A stretch of DNA of 64,000 bases from Dipteronia dyeriana (GCA_032871835.1 CM065295.1:69186687-69250686); one strand, 5' to 3'. Numbered from the stretch's first letter, positions 1-11,150 are shown. The notes: a model not told the origin generated them from the sequence alone. Numbers and translations are program-made.

Positions 1-229
1 AAAAACCAAAGAAGGGTAATATGGTAATTTGGATGAGCATGCAAGTGACTGACTGACTGACTGCAGTGGGTTTTAATAAGCTAACAAAAGTTCTCTCCCC
101 TGTGAAAAAAAAAAAAAAAAGAATAGCTTCTGTCTCTCTCATGACTCATGTTCATTTGCTGATAGATCTTGAGTTAATGTCGTGAAAACATAAACATCAC
201 ATTGATTTACGGAGCTCTAAATCTAAGAA
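1..229 (+). promoter_or_regulatory. Upstream and 5' UTR region of the COBRA pseudogene copy
   Basis: This stretch aligns nearly base for base with 55404-55615, the upstream and 5' UTR region of the intact COBRA-type gene. It holds the same CT-rich leader before the start codon. Differences include an expanded GACT run near 47-62 (the intact copy has one unit), a poly-A tract near 105-120, and a TTAATAAG where the intact copy has a TATAAG box. Homology starts at base 1, so the duplication extends off the window. Whether it is still transcribed cannot be told. Confidence 0.6.
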
Positions 230-599
230 ATGGAGTCGTTATTGTCACCACTCACTGGATCTATCAAGCTCACTAGCTTCACACTTCTGTTTCTATTTAT
301 GTTTTCTTGCTCTACTTTTACTCCTACAGGCCAGTCAGCACCCATTACTTAATTCTTTATTTTCCTTGTTTCATTGTCACCATTTTATATTTAGAAATTA
401 TTTTTCTTGATTTCCCTATCTGGGTTTTTGGTGATTTCCAGAATAGTTCAATATTTTTTACGTGAATTTGAGATGCCCTGTAACCTTTGTTGCCAAACTT
501 GGTTAAATAAATTTTATTTTATGTGATTTTGGTTTCAAATTCTGATCTGGGTTTACCGATTTTGACTTTGAGTATAAGACTAGTGATCAAAAAATATGT

Positions 600-1482
600 T
601 GTAGTATGTAAATTTTACCAAGCATACACGTCATTGACAGAAAGGAAAAAATAGTCAGGTGGACACCCAAATGGGCATTCGGGAAATATCCTATAAGGCA
701 TCATTAAAGAGAAGAAAGCCCCGAGTAAGCATATATTGAATAAAACCTACTCAGGATCAGTTGACAGCACTCGGGACTGGTTAAACAACGCTTCTACTCG
801 GGTTCAAACGGTGCTACTCGGGACCACCAGGTATTAATCTTACTCGGGAATAAATATGACTCGAGTAAGAACTTGGTGCTTATTTCATACGGATTAAGTC
901 ATTAAATATGCGACGATATCCATCAGGAAGGAATCCCAAATAAAATAGAGCATCAAATTAGAAGAGTCCCCCATCAGGAAATAACTTGATTTCTATGTGA
1001 AGGCTACATTCTTATAAGGAAACAAGTCCAAATTGAACTGCACTACTAGAATCTCACTCGATTTCCATAAGAGACTCTGAAACAGGAAATAAGACAAATC
1101 GACCTCAAGAAAGTAACCGAATCACAATTAAATACAAAGATCATGTATTACTTGTACAAGACAGATTAGGGTTCTATAAACATATAAATAGACCCATAAT
1201 CTCGTCCAAAAAAAAAAGATATAGGCAATATAGCATACAACAATTATAGTAAATACAGAGAGAAAAAAGAGAGATCGAGAGCTTGTAAACATCTTATTCT
1301 CTTAGTGGATTTTGGTTTGGTTGATCCTTCAACCACCCGTGGATGTTTCTCCGGCCATCGGAGTTTTACCACGTAAAACTTGTCTTTGTTACTCTCTCTG
1401 CATCTCTTTCTCTTTAATTCAATAGCCGAAATCCAATTCTTGTTGGCTTTTTTTGCCATAATCCAGAAATCGAAGTCAACAA
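600..1482 (+). repeat. 5' LTR of the Tat element
   Basis: The 883 bp LTR begins TGTAGTATG and ends GTCAACA, matching 10115-10993 over its whole length with scattered substitutions and small indels. It contains several copies of an ACTCGGG/CTACTCGGG word near 755-860. A possible TATA region (ATATAAATAG) lies near 1182-1191, followed by the transcribed part of the LTR. Confidence 0.92.
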
Positions 1483-1501
1483 TTGGCGCTAGAAGGAGGG
1501 T
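1483..1501 (+). other. Primer-binding site of the Tat element
   Basis: ATTGGCGCTAGAAGGAGGG follows directly on the LTR terminal CAACA. Its position fits the tRNA primer-binding site. I did not match it to a particular tRNA. The same site, with two or three changes, adjoins the LTR of the unrelated-looking element at 22503-22522. Confidence 0.75.
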
Positions 1502-1529
1502 TTTGAACCTCCGACCTTGTGGTTAACCG

Positions 1530-3125
1530 ATGGCAGAAAGCAGAAGTAGTCCAGGGAATGGCCAAAAATCACCAGGCGATTTCCATATTGGCAATACATC
1601 ACAAGATCCTGCAGCAAACACAGAAAACCAGTTTGTGCACCTGGCGGGGATCCAGCAGGTTCCTCTAACCAGCAGAGATCTTACGCTACGTTTCCAAGAG
1701 GCCTTGCAGCAATTGGTGACCTACGCGGCAAGGGAAGGGATTGATCTACTGGCCGCATGAGCACATACTCCCAATCCTCTACCCGTAAGGCTCCGTTCGA
1801 TGGTGATGAGGCCAGGAATAACTATGCCAGAAACCAGAAGGAACTCTTCCCCAATCAATCCATCTGGACAGAAAACACTAGAAGAGGAAAATCACCAAAG
1901 GCTGGATCGCAATCAAACAAAACGTGCCAAACATCGTAAATACGACCGGCGCAGATGACGGTTATCATCATATCAACACCATCGTAAAAGTCATCATGGA
2001 GTCACACGAGAGGTCCAGCATCAGAGTGAAGAGTCAGAGGAAAGAATGACAGTTACCCAACGGTTCAACCGTCAAAGATGCCCGGTGGGGAACAGAGATG
2101 TCACAATCTAGAGACTAACTAGAGAAATAGAGAATAACAGGCGACAGATGGAGGCACTAGTCAGACGTTATGGCTGTAACGATCTATCCGACGATGACTC
2201 CGACAGTCCATTCACCAGGAAGATTTTACGGACCTCTTTCCCAGAAAGATTCAGGATGCCACATGTAGAGCAATTCAAAAAAGATACAGATCCAAAGGAG
2301 CACGTTAGACGCTATAAAAGTACCATGGCTCAATATGCCGACAGTGACCCTTTATTGTGTCTCAACTTTCTGCAAACACTGGGGGACACAGGCTCAAGAT
2401 TGTTAGGAAGACTACCCCCGGTGAGCATCGGAAATTTCAGCGAGTTGAGCAGGAGGTTCTCAAGGCAATTCCTGAGCAACGTTCACAGGAAGAAGTCGGT
2501 GGCCTACCTCTCTCAAATAAAACAGGGAAAGGATAAGTCATTAAAAAAGTACTTGGGCCTGTTCGGCCAAGCAGTATCAGAAATTGGTAGCGCTAATGAT
2601 GAAGCAATTATTGCTGCCTTCACCAATAACTTACAGAATGGATGACTATCCTTCGATTTGAGAAGAGCACGGCTGACTAGGTATGCCGACATGATGAATA
2701 TGGCGGGAGGATACGCTCTGGCCGAGGAAGAAGAGTTAGCTACATGAGGAAGCTATATGCATGGAGGAAAGCCCGAACAGAAGAATACTGAATCCAAGGG
2801 GCAGAATCAAAAGGAAAAATGGAAAGGGAACAGCAAGATGAAAAATATGGATAGGGGTAATGGGCTCAACGCCGAACGGTCCACAAAGAAATACCAAGGC
2901 AGATATACCAATTACACCCATCTTCGAAAGAAACAAGAAGAAATTCTAGCCATCTTGAAAGAAAAGAATCTGGTGCAAGAACCGCGGTGACAATCACAGT
3001 TCGCCCGGAGAGATACAACCAAGTATTGCAGGTTTCATAAAGAAACCGGACATGAGACTTCAAAGTGTTTTCAGCTCAGAGACTACATAAAGACTCTTAT
3101 TCGGGAAAGACACCTGCAGGATGTA
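1530..3125 (+). pseudogene. gag region of the Tat element (capsid and zinc-finger parts)
   Basis: The capsid-like (retrotransposon gag) part is 2148-2645, with a PERFRMPHVEQF start and a conserved core about a DPKEHVRRY segment. The N-terminal part begins at an ATG at 1530 and runs open for 76 codons. A nucleocapsid-like motif of the form CRFH...GHET..C lies near 3030-3070 and is followed by QLRDYIKTLIRE, which is typical of Tat and related plant gypsy gag proteins. Most pieces are in the same frame but are interrupted by stops at 1758 (TGA), 2643 (TGA) and 2988 (TGA). The product would form the virus-like particle of the element. It is not translatable as one protein now. Confidence 0.8.
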
Positions 3126-3128
3126 ATC

Positions 3129-3760
3129 TTGAAAAAAGACGAGAGACCAGAAACCAAAAAAGTCAAGGTTAATCACAACCCTAGGCAAAACCAAAGAACC
3201 AGCCCCGAAGCCAATCAAGTAATACATATAATTTTCGAAGGACCTTCTATTGGGAGAAGCAACCGAGAACGAACTCAGGAATTCAGAAAAGCAATAGAAG
3301 CAATGAATAACTTTGACGTAAACTCGGTTGAACCAGACCCGAAAAGGGTAAAGGATGGATGGGACCCAATAGTCTTTACAGAGGAAGATTCCCACGGAGT
3401 TGATGTTCGACCTAATGACGCTTTGGTTATAAGTGCCCGGATTGGCTATAGGGAATTCCGGAGAATTTTAATAGATAATGGGAGTTCAGCAAACATCCTA
3501 AGTGTGGCCGTATACGACCAGCTAAAACTAGACCGAAAAGATTTATAGCCTTTCCAAACTCAATTAAGAGGATTTTGGGGAATAGAGGTCAGGTCACTTG
3601 GGACGGTAAAACTATCCGTGAAGATCGGAATGGTACCATGCCAGAGGACTGTCCTGCTCGACTTTGTGGTAGTTGACTTGGATAATTGGCGGTGTAACGC
3701 ATTATTGGGCCGGCCATTCCTGAATAAAACAATGGCCGTGACGACCACTTATGTATTAAT
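3129..3760 (+). pseudogene. Aspartic protease domain of the Tat element
   Basis: The active-site segment IDNGSSANI lies near 3472-3498, with the D-[TNS]-G-S-S pattern of plant gypsy proteases. The upstream part carries the ALVISARIGYREFRRI strand that usually precedes it. A TAG stop at 3546 breaks the domain. The second half resumes in the same frame at about 3555, with the conserved NALLGRPFL-type segment near 3693-3723. The protease would cut the Gag-Pol precursor. It is followed by a spacer that leads into reverse transcriptase. Confidence 0.8.
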
Positions 3761-4149
3761 GATCAAGTTCCCAACAGAACAAGGGGTTGGGATAGTCAAG
3801 GGATCCCAAGAGATGGCCCGAAGAGCAAATCTGTCAGTATACAAAGACAAGCATGATGCTGAACAGGTGTGCACCATAATGCAGCCAAATCAGTGTAAAA
3901 AATCCTTGTCATTCAAACTGGATCCTAGGGAGGGCTCGAATGAATATAAAACAGAATTGGTTGAAGTGGTACTTGAAAAAGACAAACCGGACAAGAAAAT
4001 CAAGATAGGGGCCAACTTGGATGGAAAAGTCAAGCAAGACTTAACCAATCTGCTTAGAGAATACAAAGATGCATTCGCCTGGAGTCACGAAGATATGATC
4101 GGGATAGATGCCCGAGTAATATCCCACCACCTCGCAGTAAGCCCGAATG

Positions 4150-5033
4150 CAAAACCGGTAATACAAAAGAGAAGATCGTTCAATCCTGAAAGAAGTCAAG
4201 CAATCAAAAAAGAGGTGGAAAAGTTACTAGCGACTGGATCAATCAGAGAAGTCAGCTACCCTCAGTGGGTCGCCAACGTAGTCCTCGTCCAGAAGAAAAA
4301 TGGACAATGGAGGATGTACGTAGATTTCACGGATCTAAACAAGGCATGTCCAAAGGATAGCTTCCCACTTCCAAGGATAGATTAGCCGGTGGATGCCACA
4401 GCAGGTCATGAATTGATCAGCTTCATGGACGCTTACTCAGGATATAATCAGATTCGGATGAACAAAGCTGATGAAAAAAAAACAGCTTTCACAACGGATC
4501 AGGGTTTATATTGCTACACAGTAATGCCCTTCGGTTTAAAAAATGCAGAAGCTATGTACCAAAGGCTGGTCAACCAAATCTTCACTCGGCAAATAAGAAG
4601 GAACATGGAAGTGTACATTGATGACATGTAGACTAAAAGCGTCTCAGCAGATGAGCATGCCCGCGACCTCCGAGAGACGTTTGATGTTTTGAGAAGATAC
4701 CAGATGAAATTAAACCCAAACAAATGTTTATTCGGAGTCCATTCGGGAAGATTCTTGGGTTGTCAAGTCCATCAAAGAGGAATCGAAGTTAATCCCGAAA
4801 AGATCCAGGCTTTGCAAGAAATGACCTCACCTAAAACATTGAAAGAGGTACAGCGCTTAACAGGGTGTTTAGCCTCCTTGGGAAGATTCATCTCAAGGGC
4901 TACAGACAGGTGCGTACCTTTCTTCAAGATAATCAAAAAAGGGAAAGGCCTGGAGTGGAATAAAGAGTGTGAGCAGGCATTCTTAAAAATAAAAGAGTAC
5001 TTGGGGCAAGCTCCCATCCTCTCAAAACCATAA
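4150..5033 (+). pseudogene. Reverse transcriptase domain of the Tat element
   Basis: The fingers segment ends in CPKDSFPLPRID near 4348-4382. The palm continues from 4389 with SFMDAYSGYNQI and MPFGLKNA. The catalytic box reads YIDDM at 4614-4628, where plant gypsy elements usually have Y(V/I)DDM. The thumb and connection run from 4689 to 5033 with the usual FLGCQVHQRGIEVNPEK segment. Stops are TAG at 4383, TAG at 4629 and TAA at 5031, all in one reading frame without an indel. Family membership is secure but activity is lost. Confidence 0.9.
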
Positions 5034-5390
5034 AAAGGGGAAATACTTCAGCTGTATCTGTCAATAACCGAGCTTGCAGCAAGTTCAGTCTTAGTCAGAA
5101 CAGAAGTGAAGTGCAGAAACCAGTGTATTATACTAGCAAGGCACTCGTACCGGCCAAGACCAGGTACTCACAGCCAGAGAAGATAGCCTTAGCATTGGTT
5201 TCAGCAGCAAAAAAGCTGAGACCATATTTTCAGGCCCATACGATCTAGATTCTCACCAATTGCCTATTGAAACAAATCTTACAAAAGCCAGATATATCAG
5301 GAAGACTTACTAAATGGGCAATCGAGTTAAGTTAATTCGATATTCATTATGTCCCCAGAACCTCCCTCAAAGTACAAGCGGTGGAAGACT
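5034..5390 (+). pseudogene. Decayed ancestral RNase H domain of the Tat element
   Basis: Fragments of the gypsy RNase H are legible in shifting frames: an LYLSITELAASSVLVR strand near 5051-5098, a KLRPYFQAH-like stretch near 5210-5245, and an RTSLKVQAVEDFIAEF end near 5359-5402. Several stops and a frame change fall in this stretch, so the frame used upstream (RT) differs from the one used downstream (second RNase H). It would have removed the RNA strand during cDNA synthesis. Confidence 0.65.
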
Positions 5391-5923
5391 TCATAGCCGA
5401 GTTCACAGAACCAAACCTGGAAGCAAAAAGACTGTTGGATAAAAGTTTCCCATGGAAACTATATGTTGATGGTTCTTCAAACACTCATGGCAGCAGGGCA
5501 GGGATAGTAGTTCGCACCCCAGAAGAAGATGATGTTGAATGTGTCATGAGATTTGATTACAAAGCAACCAATAATCAAGCCGAATACGAGGCATTGTTAG
5601 CTGGACTCAGAGTCTGCATAGCTCTTGGGACAGATGAAGTTGAGATATTCAGCGATTCACAGGTAGTTGTCAACCAGGTTATAGACGAGTACCAGGCCAA
5701 AGATGAAGGAATGATTGCCTACCGTGACATCGCAAAACAGCTCCTCCAAAAATTTAAAGAATATAAGAACGCTCAGATCCCCAGAGAAGAAAATGAAAAG
5801 GCAGACTCTTTATCTAAATTAGCGTCATCAACAACCTCAATCAGACCTAAGACCATTCCAGTTGCATACCTCCCTAAACCGAGTATATGTGAACTTAAGC
5901 ATTTGGAAATTTCAGAAATCTGA
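5381..5923 (+). pseudogene. Second (archaeal-type) RNase H domain of the Tat element
   Basis: The open frame of 180 codons contains WKLYVDGSSN with the first catalytic Asp, a TNNQAEYEALLAGL segment with the catalytic Glu, an IFSDSQVVVNQV segment with the next Asp, and an REENEKADSLSKLAS end with the last Asp. All four acidic positions appear present. A second RNase H between the ancestral one and integrase is the hallmark of the Tat lineage. It ends at a TGA at 5921 and integrase follows in the same frame. Confidence 0.87.
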
Positions 5924-5941
5924 ACACTGCAAGAAGGTTGG

Positions 5942-7138
5942 ATGGTCCAGCTAAGAAAGTTCCTGGAAGAAGGCGTGCTCCCGAAAGATCCGGTATTAGC
6001 AAAGCGCATCAGGTATCGATCGGCTAGATATACCATGATCGGAGGAGAATTATGTAGAAGGGGATTTTCCCAAGCTCTCCAGAGATGTATACCGGAAGAA
6101 GATGCACATCGAATACTTCAAGAGATCCACAGAGAAGTTTACGGGAACCACACTGTGGGTAGGAGTCTGGCGCATAAGGTACTCAGGCAAGGCTATTATT
6201 GGCCTACACTTTTCTCAGATGCACAGCAATGGTCGGAAAGTTGCAACACCTGTCAAAGAATTGCCAACGATATCCGACAACCCCCAAAAAAGCTCAGAAA
6301 TCTCACTGCCCCATGGCCATTCGCCATGTGGGACCTAGACCTGATCGGGCCAATGCCAGCTGGGACAGGGGGTGGAGCAAAGCACACCATAGTAGTTGTC
6401 GATTATTTCACAAAATGGGCAGAAGCTAAAGCGCTGGTGCATATTACGGAAGCCAACACCATAAATTTTGTAAAGAAAAACATACTTTATAGGTTTGGAG
6501 TTTCGGACACTATAATCACCGACAATGGCACTTAGTTTGATAACAAAAAGTTCAGACAGTTGTGCGAAAAGTATCATATTGCTAACTACTATGCGACACC
6601 AGCTCATCCACAAACAAACGGGTAAGTAGAAGCAGTAAATAAAATTATCAAGCACACCATTAAAGCAAAGTTAGATGACAAAAAAGGAAGCTGGGTTGAA
6701 AAGCTTCCTGAAGTTCTATGGGCATATCGGACGACAACAAGGACTTCAACAGGAGAAACTCCGTTCACCCTAGCGTTCGGAACAGAAGTTGTCATCCCCG
6801 TAGAAACATCGTATGCGTCCCCCCGGGTCAGGCTATACGATGAAGAACAAATTGTTGATACGCTACTACAAAGTTTAGATGAGCTAGAAGAAAAAAGGGA
6901 AAAGTCTTGAATAAGAAATACAGCATATCAACAAAGAGTGGCTCGCCATTATAACTCTAGTGTTCGGATCATAAAATTTCAGTTAGGAGACCTGGTGCTC
7001 AGAAAGGTGTCATTGAACACAAAAAATAGAGCCGCAGGATCCTTGGCTGACAAATGGGAAGGTCCATACAAGATCGAGGGGATAGCTAGCCATGGAGCTT
7101 ATTGGATCGCTCGACCTAATGGAGGAGTGTTACCCTGA
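5942..7138 (+). pseudogene. Integrase of the Tat element
   Basis: The zinc-binding part (H...H...C..C) runs from about 6100 to 6260 and ends in CNTCQRIAND. The catalytic core has the first Asp in DLDLIGPMP near 6337, the second in IITDNGT near 6512-6532, and the Glu in the VEAVNKIIKH segment near 6626. The C-terminal part contains the GPYKIEG motif near 7060-7080, as in other gypsy integrases. In-frame stops are TAG at 6533 (normally a Gln codon), TAA at 6622 and TGA at 6908. The product would insert the cDNA into the genome. Confidence 0.87.
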
Positions 7139-7173
7139 CCATGCAATGCCCAATATCTGAAGATTTTCTATCC

Positions 7174-7220
<47 letters not shown>

Positions 7221-7675
7221 AATATTTTATTCTTTTATTGGTAGGATAAATATTAAACTGTAATTTAAATCTGTCGATTTTTTACAGTAATAAATAAAAT
7301 TACTCTGAATTTTTGAAAGGATAGCATCTAGTTTGGGATTTAAAAAAAAAAGGAGAATATGATAATAAGAACATATGGAAACAGAGCATGATAATAAGAA
7401 CATGCAAATAGAATTCTCGAGACCATCAAATCCCAAATGGGCGAAGAAGCTCGTAGGAGCATGCCAGCCGAGCAGAGTCAAAATAACCTTCGCAAAAAGG
7501 CAAACCCGATGCACCAGACTTTGGAAAAATGCTCAGGACGCTATCAGGAGAAACTCCGGTGAAATGTTTAGCTGTGTTGAAGCAACTTTTTTTATAAAAA
7601 AGAAAGCTCAACGATTCGGCAAACCCTTGCGCATAAAAACTAGGGAGACATCCTTGGATATTCATGTAGCATATC
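7139..7675. other. Spacer between integrase and the antisense gene, with (TA)n tract
   Basis: A pure (TA)n microsatellite fills about 7177-7219. Around 7355-7410 a short unit (AAC...GATAATAAGAACAT) is present twice in tandem. No protein gene is recognised. The + strand open frame from 7375 runs over the end of the antisense gene and is best read as its shadow. Confidence 0.6.
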
Positions 7676-9621
7676 CTAGGGAGAAAGGAATAAAGGAACC
7701 CCTGAGGGTTCAGCTCTCAGATTTCCAAACTCGGGGGCAGGAGAAGCCCTATTCGGCTCTGAGGATGGAGAAGGAACGCCTGAAGGTTCAGCCCCCATAT
7801 CTCCAACTTCGGGGGTAGAAGAAGCCCTACTCGGTTCTGAAGTGGCTGCATCTACTGATGCTCCAGCACCAACACTCGGGGCAATCTCATCCTGAACATC
7901 TTCGTCGCTGGAATCAATGAATGAGACTACCCGAGGAACCTTGAGATGACGAGACGGTGAACTAACTGCCTTTCGCTTCTCACCCCGAGAACGGTGGAAG
8001 TTAAGATCAGCAGCAGGATCTTCCTGCAGATCGTCCCGAAAAGACTCAAAGAATACGGCATCAGCAAGCACTTGATCTGTCGAGACGTTACCACCGTCGC
8101 CAGCTTCAAACCGTCCAACAGGCTCTTCACCTGGATCCTCATACTGCCTCTCCCTATTTTCAGGCAGTTGGGTGTCAGTCGACTCACCTTGGCCATTTGG
8201 ACCAACAAAATCCTGAGTAGAAGGCTGAGCACCCCGATCAACGCACTCGGGAATTTGCTCAGCAATGTCAGTTTCCTCATCAGATTCAGGTGGAGCAATA
8301 CCCTCATCGCCCTGACGGGAAGCTTCCTTTCTACTCGCTTGTAGAATCGCCTTCACCTGGCGAGCCTGAAGATCGCTGACAACGTCCGTATCAAACACTA
8401 AAAATTAAAAATTAAAAATTAAAAATTAAAAAAAAAATTATGTTAGAAAAGAAAATGAAAAGCAGAGAAATACAACAGAAAGGGCGCCGGGTTACTTACA
8501 TCGCTTGCGATGCCCCGAAATCTGTCTGAAGAAGCCGAGCTTTATCAAGTCATCCTCTTTGAAAAGATAGCTCTTGCTCCTCTTTTCCAGAGTACGAACT
8601 GTTGCCCGAGTCATCCTCTTCAGCTCTGAATCACTATAGTCGATTGTTTTCTTGTTCCACACTTCGGGAGAACAGAAGAAGCGGGGAACACTCAACACCA
8701 TTTGGGAATCCCCAGATCAAACAGTGATATCAAGCCCGAGAGCCCTCCAGCAAAAAACCAAATGTTCTTCCAAAATTTGTTGGATGTAGGGAATCCCCAT
8801 ATGAAACCCTTCTTTTTTGGGTCATCAGAAGCATCGACCCCCCGATTTGCCTTTGCTTCTTTGGGGACCCAACCGTCCAAAGAAGTAGACTCAAGAAAAT
8901 AGGTCCCCGTTCTGCTAACCTGCCTGATTTCATTCGGGGAAGGCGGCGAAAGGTTCATTCGACTGAACATGTGCCACATACACATCAAGGCTTTGTAACT
9001 ATTTGGGGCCAACTGAGCTGGGGTTATCCCTGCCTCAGCCAAAAACCAGGTAATAAAAGGCTGAAGGGGAAGTGTGACGCCGCAGCAAAGTATCGATCCA
9101 TAAATCGCGACCTTGCCCTCAGGAGGATTCCATACGGCTCTATCCCCCGTAGGAACCAAAGTGACTGAGTCGGGCAAGTCGAATCGGGAGCGAAATTTTT
9201 CTATCTCAGCTGGCCCGACCACATTCAGCTCAGTATCAAAGCCACTCGGGCGAGTGTCAGAAAACGAAAGACGGGATGCCCTGTACATTTCATCAATGTC
9301 GCCTTCGTTAACAGTCTGTTCCCTGGTCTGAACGCTGCTCGAGCCGTGCTTGTATACCTTACTCGTGCTCTGATGTTTACCCATCCTTCGAAAAGATACC
9401 CTGTGATAAGAAATATCAGAATCATAACTAGATGGAGAACTCGATATAGGGCTGAAAGAGACGTCAGAGTTAAGCCCAGAAACATCAACCTCTAAGAAGG
9501 GAGGTTCATCTATTAGGATAACCCCTAGTAATCGTTTAATGCAATATACTAACTGGAAATCCCCACGCTCTAATGCATCAAAAGCGATTTTAAATAGACG
9601 ATGGCGGGAAGATGGCCCCAT
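7676..9621 (-). CDS. Antisense gene of the Tat element, two exons, plant gypsy-type transposon-domain protein (one frameshift)
   Basis: Transcription would run opposite to gag-pol. Exon 1 is 9621-8500 and exon 2 is 8397-7676; the 102-nt intron has GTAAGT at its start and TTTTTAG at its end, and joining it keeps the frame (CGA T|TG TTT). Exon 1 opens with MGPSSRHRLFK. At about residues 140-240 it has a domain with FDLPDSV, YGSILCCGVTLPLQPF and LAPNSYKALMCMW, resembling the domain Pfam calls putative gypsy type transposon (PF04195), from memory. Near 8700 the frame shifts once: one frame ends IPKWC and the next continues MVLSVPRFF. Exon 2 is acidic and Ser/Pro-rich with a tandem repeat at its end. 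Long antisense ORFs are known in Retand and Grande elements, but their function is unknown. Apart from the one frameshift it is better preserved than gag-pol. Confidence 0.7.
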
Positions 9622-10104
9622 TAAAAATAACCTTGAATTGAGATTGATGCAAGATCTTCAAGCGGAGAATCGCGAACTTCTGGATAAAGAAATCTGAGTT
9701 TAAAGAAATTTCTACATAATTTTTTTAAGAATAAACCAACAATGACTCTCAGTGAAGAATTTAAAGATGAGACGGCTCTAAACCCTAGGATTTCAAAGCG
9801 GGAAAAAATTTACGACGAAACTCGATGACGTAGGCGGCGCTTGGGGAAACACAAAAATCATTTCTCATAAATGATATTGAAAAACGAAGAGACGAGGGAC
9901 ATGTGTCAAAACAGAAAGTAGCCCTCAACCGTCAGAACTTCCAAACGTCGCTATCATTTAAGATCTCGCGTGATGAAGCGAATCGAAATTACAGAGTCAC
10001 CATTAAGACGCGCCATTATGACAAGACGGCTATCCTGACGAGAGAAAATTAAGATGATTAAAATACTCTTGCCCGAAATGAAATCTTCTCGGCAAAAATA
10101 TTTT
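9622..10104. other. Non-coding region between antisense gene start and 3' LTR
   Basis: No open frame of note. It would contain the antisense gene's promoter and 5' leader if that gene is transcribed from inside the element. It has short GC-richer islands (for example GACGTAGGCGGCGC near 9828) but I recognise no defined site. Confidence 0.4.
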
Positions 10105-10114
10105 AAAGGGGTAT
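10105..10114 (+). other. Polypurine tract of the Tat element
   Basis: AAAGGGGTAT-type purine run directly before the TG of the 3' LTR at 10115, the position where plus-strand DNA synthesis is primed. Confidence 0.6.
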
Positions 10115-10993
10115 TGTAGTATGTAAATTTTACCAAGCATACACGTCATTGACAGGAAGGAAAAAATAGCCAGATGGACACCCAAATGGGAATTCTGGAA
10201 ATATCCTATAAGGCGTCATTAAAGAGAAGAAAGCCTGAGTAAGCATATATTGAATAAAACCTACTCAGGATCAGTTGACAACACTCGGGACTGGTTAAAC
10301 AATGCTTCCACTCGGGCTCAAACGGTGCTACTCTGGACCACCAGGTATTACTCTTACTCGGGAATAAATATGACTCGAGTAAGAACTTGGTGCTTATTTC
10401 ATACGAATAAGTCATTAAATACGCGACGATAGCCATCAGGAAGGAATCCCAAATAAAATAGAGCATTAAATTAGAAGAGTCCCCCATCAGGAAATAACTT
10501 GATTTCTTTGCGAAGGCTACATTCTTATAAGGAAACAAGTCCAAATTGAACTGCACTACTAGAATCCCACTCGATTTCCATGAGACTCCGAAACAGGAAA
10601 GAAGACAAATCGACCTCAAGAAAGTAACCGAATCACAATTAAATACAAAGATCCGGTATTACTTGTACAAGGCAGATTAGGTTTCTATAAACATATAAAT
10701 AGACCCATAATCTCGTCCAAAAAAAAAAGATATAGGCAATATAGAATATAGCAATTATAGTAAATACAGAGAGAAAAAAAAAAGAGATCGAGAGCTTGTA
10801 AACATCTTATTCTCTTAGTGGATTTTGGCTTGGTTGATCCTTCAACCACCCGTAGATGTTTCTTCGGCCATCGGAGTTTTACCACGTAAAACTTGTCTTT
10901 GTTACTCTCTTTGCATCTCTTTCTCTTTGAGTCAATAGCCGAAATCCAATCCTTGTTGGCTTTTCTGACATAATCCAGAAATCGACGTCAACA
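10115..10993 (+). repeat. 3' LTR of the Tat element
   Basis: This 879 bp copy of 600-1482 begins TGTAGTATG and ends GTCAACA. It differs by scattered substitutions (mostly transitions by eye) and a few small indels. Confidence 0.92.
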
Positions 10994-11150
10994 TAAATAT
11001 TTTAAATTTAAACTTAAATTCAAATACTTAGATAAATGATTTAGTAAAAATAAAATAATAATTATTCTATCTTCACCTAAATCTATCAACTAACACCCTC
11101 CAATTAATAGTTAATTAATAATTCATAATTATCAATATAATTAAATGAGA
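10994..11150 (-). repeat. Reversed fragment of the copia LTR family
   Basis: The sequence is the reverse complement of about 24945-25135 and 38525-38700, parts of the two LTRs of the copia element at 23810-39472. Shared words include TTAGATAAATGATT and AACACCCTCCA. It lies exactly between the Tat 3' LTR and the resumption of the COBRA intron at about 11151. Only the middle of the LTR is present, with no LTR ends. Confidence 0.85.

Larger units (their letters stand above)
600..10993 (+). mobile_element. Ty3/gypsy LTR retrotransposon, Tat lineage, with antisense gene (decayed, structurally complete)
   Basis: The element has two LTRs (600-1482 and 10115-10993) with TG...CA ends, a primer-binding site next to the 5' LTR and a purine tract before the 3' LTR. 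Inside, in order, lie gag, aspartic protease, reverse transcriptase, a decayed RNase H, a second RNase H of archaeal type, and integrase. A long gene on the opposite strand sits between integrase and the 3' LTR. A second RNase H plus an antisense ORF is known from the Tat lineage (Retand and Grande groups). The LTRs differ at a few percent of sites by eye, so the insertion is not recent. Coding frames carry many stops and at least one frameshift, so it is not autonomous now. I see no target duplication: the left flank ends TATGT and the right flank starts TAAAT. Confidence 0.9.

Noticed and set aside
7375..7818. A 147-codon open frame on the + strand after integrase
   Set aside because: It overlaps the end of the antisense gene on the opposite strand and has no family motif; its openness follows from the Ser/Pro/Glu-rich antisense codons.
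7994..8344. A 116-codon + strand open frame
   Set aside because: It lies entirely opposite exon 2 of the antisense gene and shows no motif.
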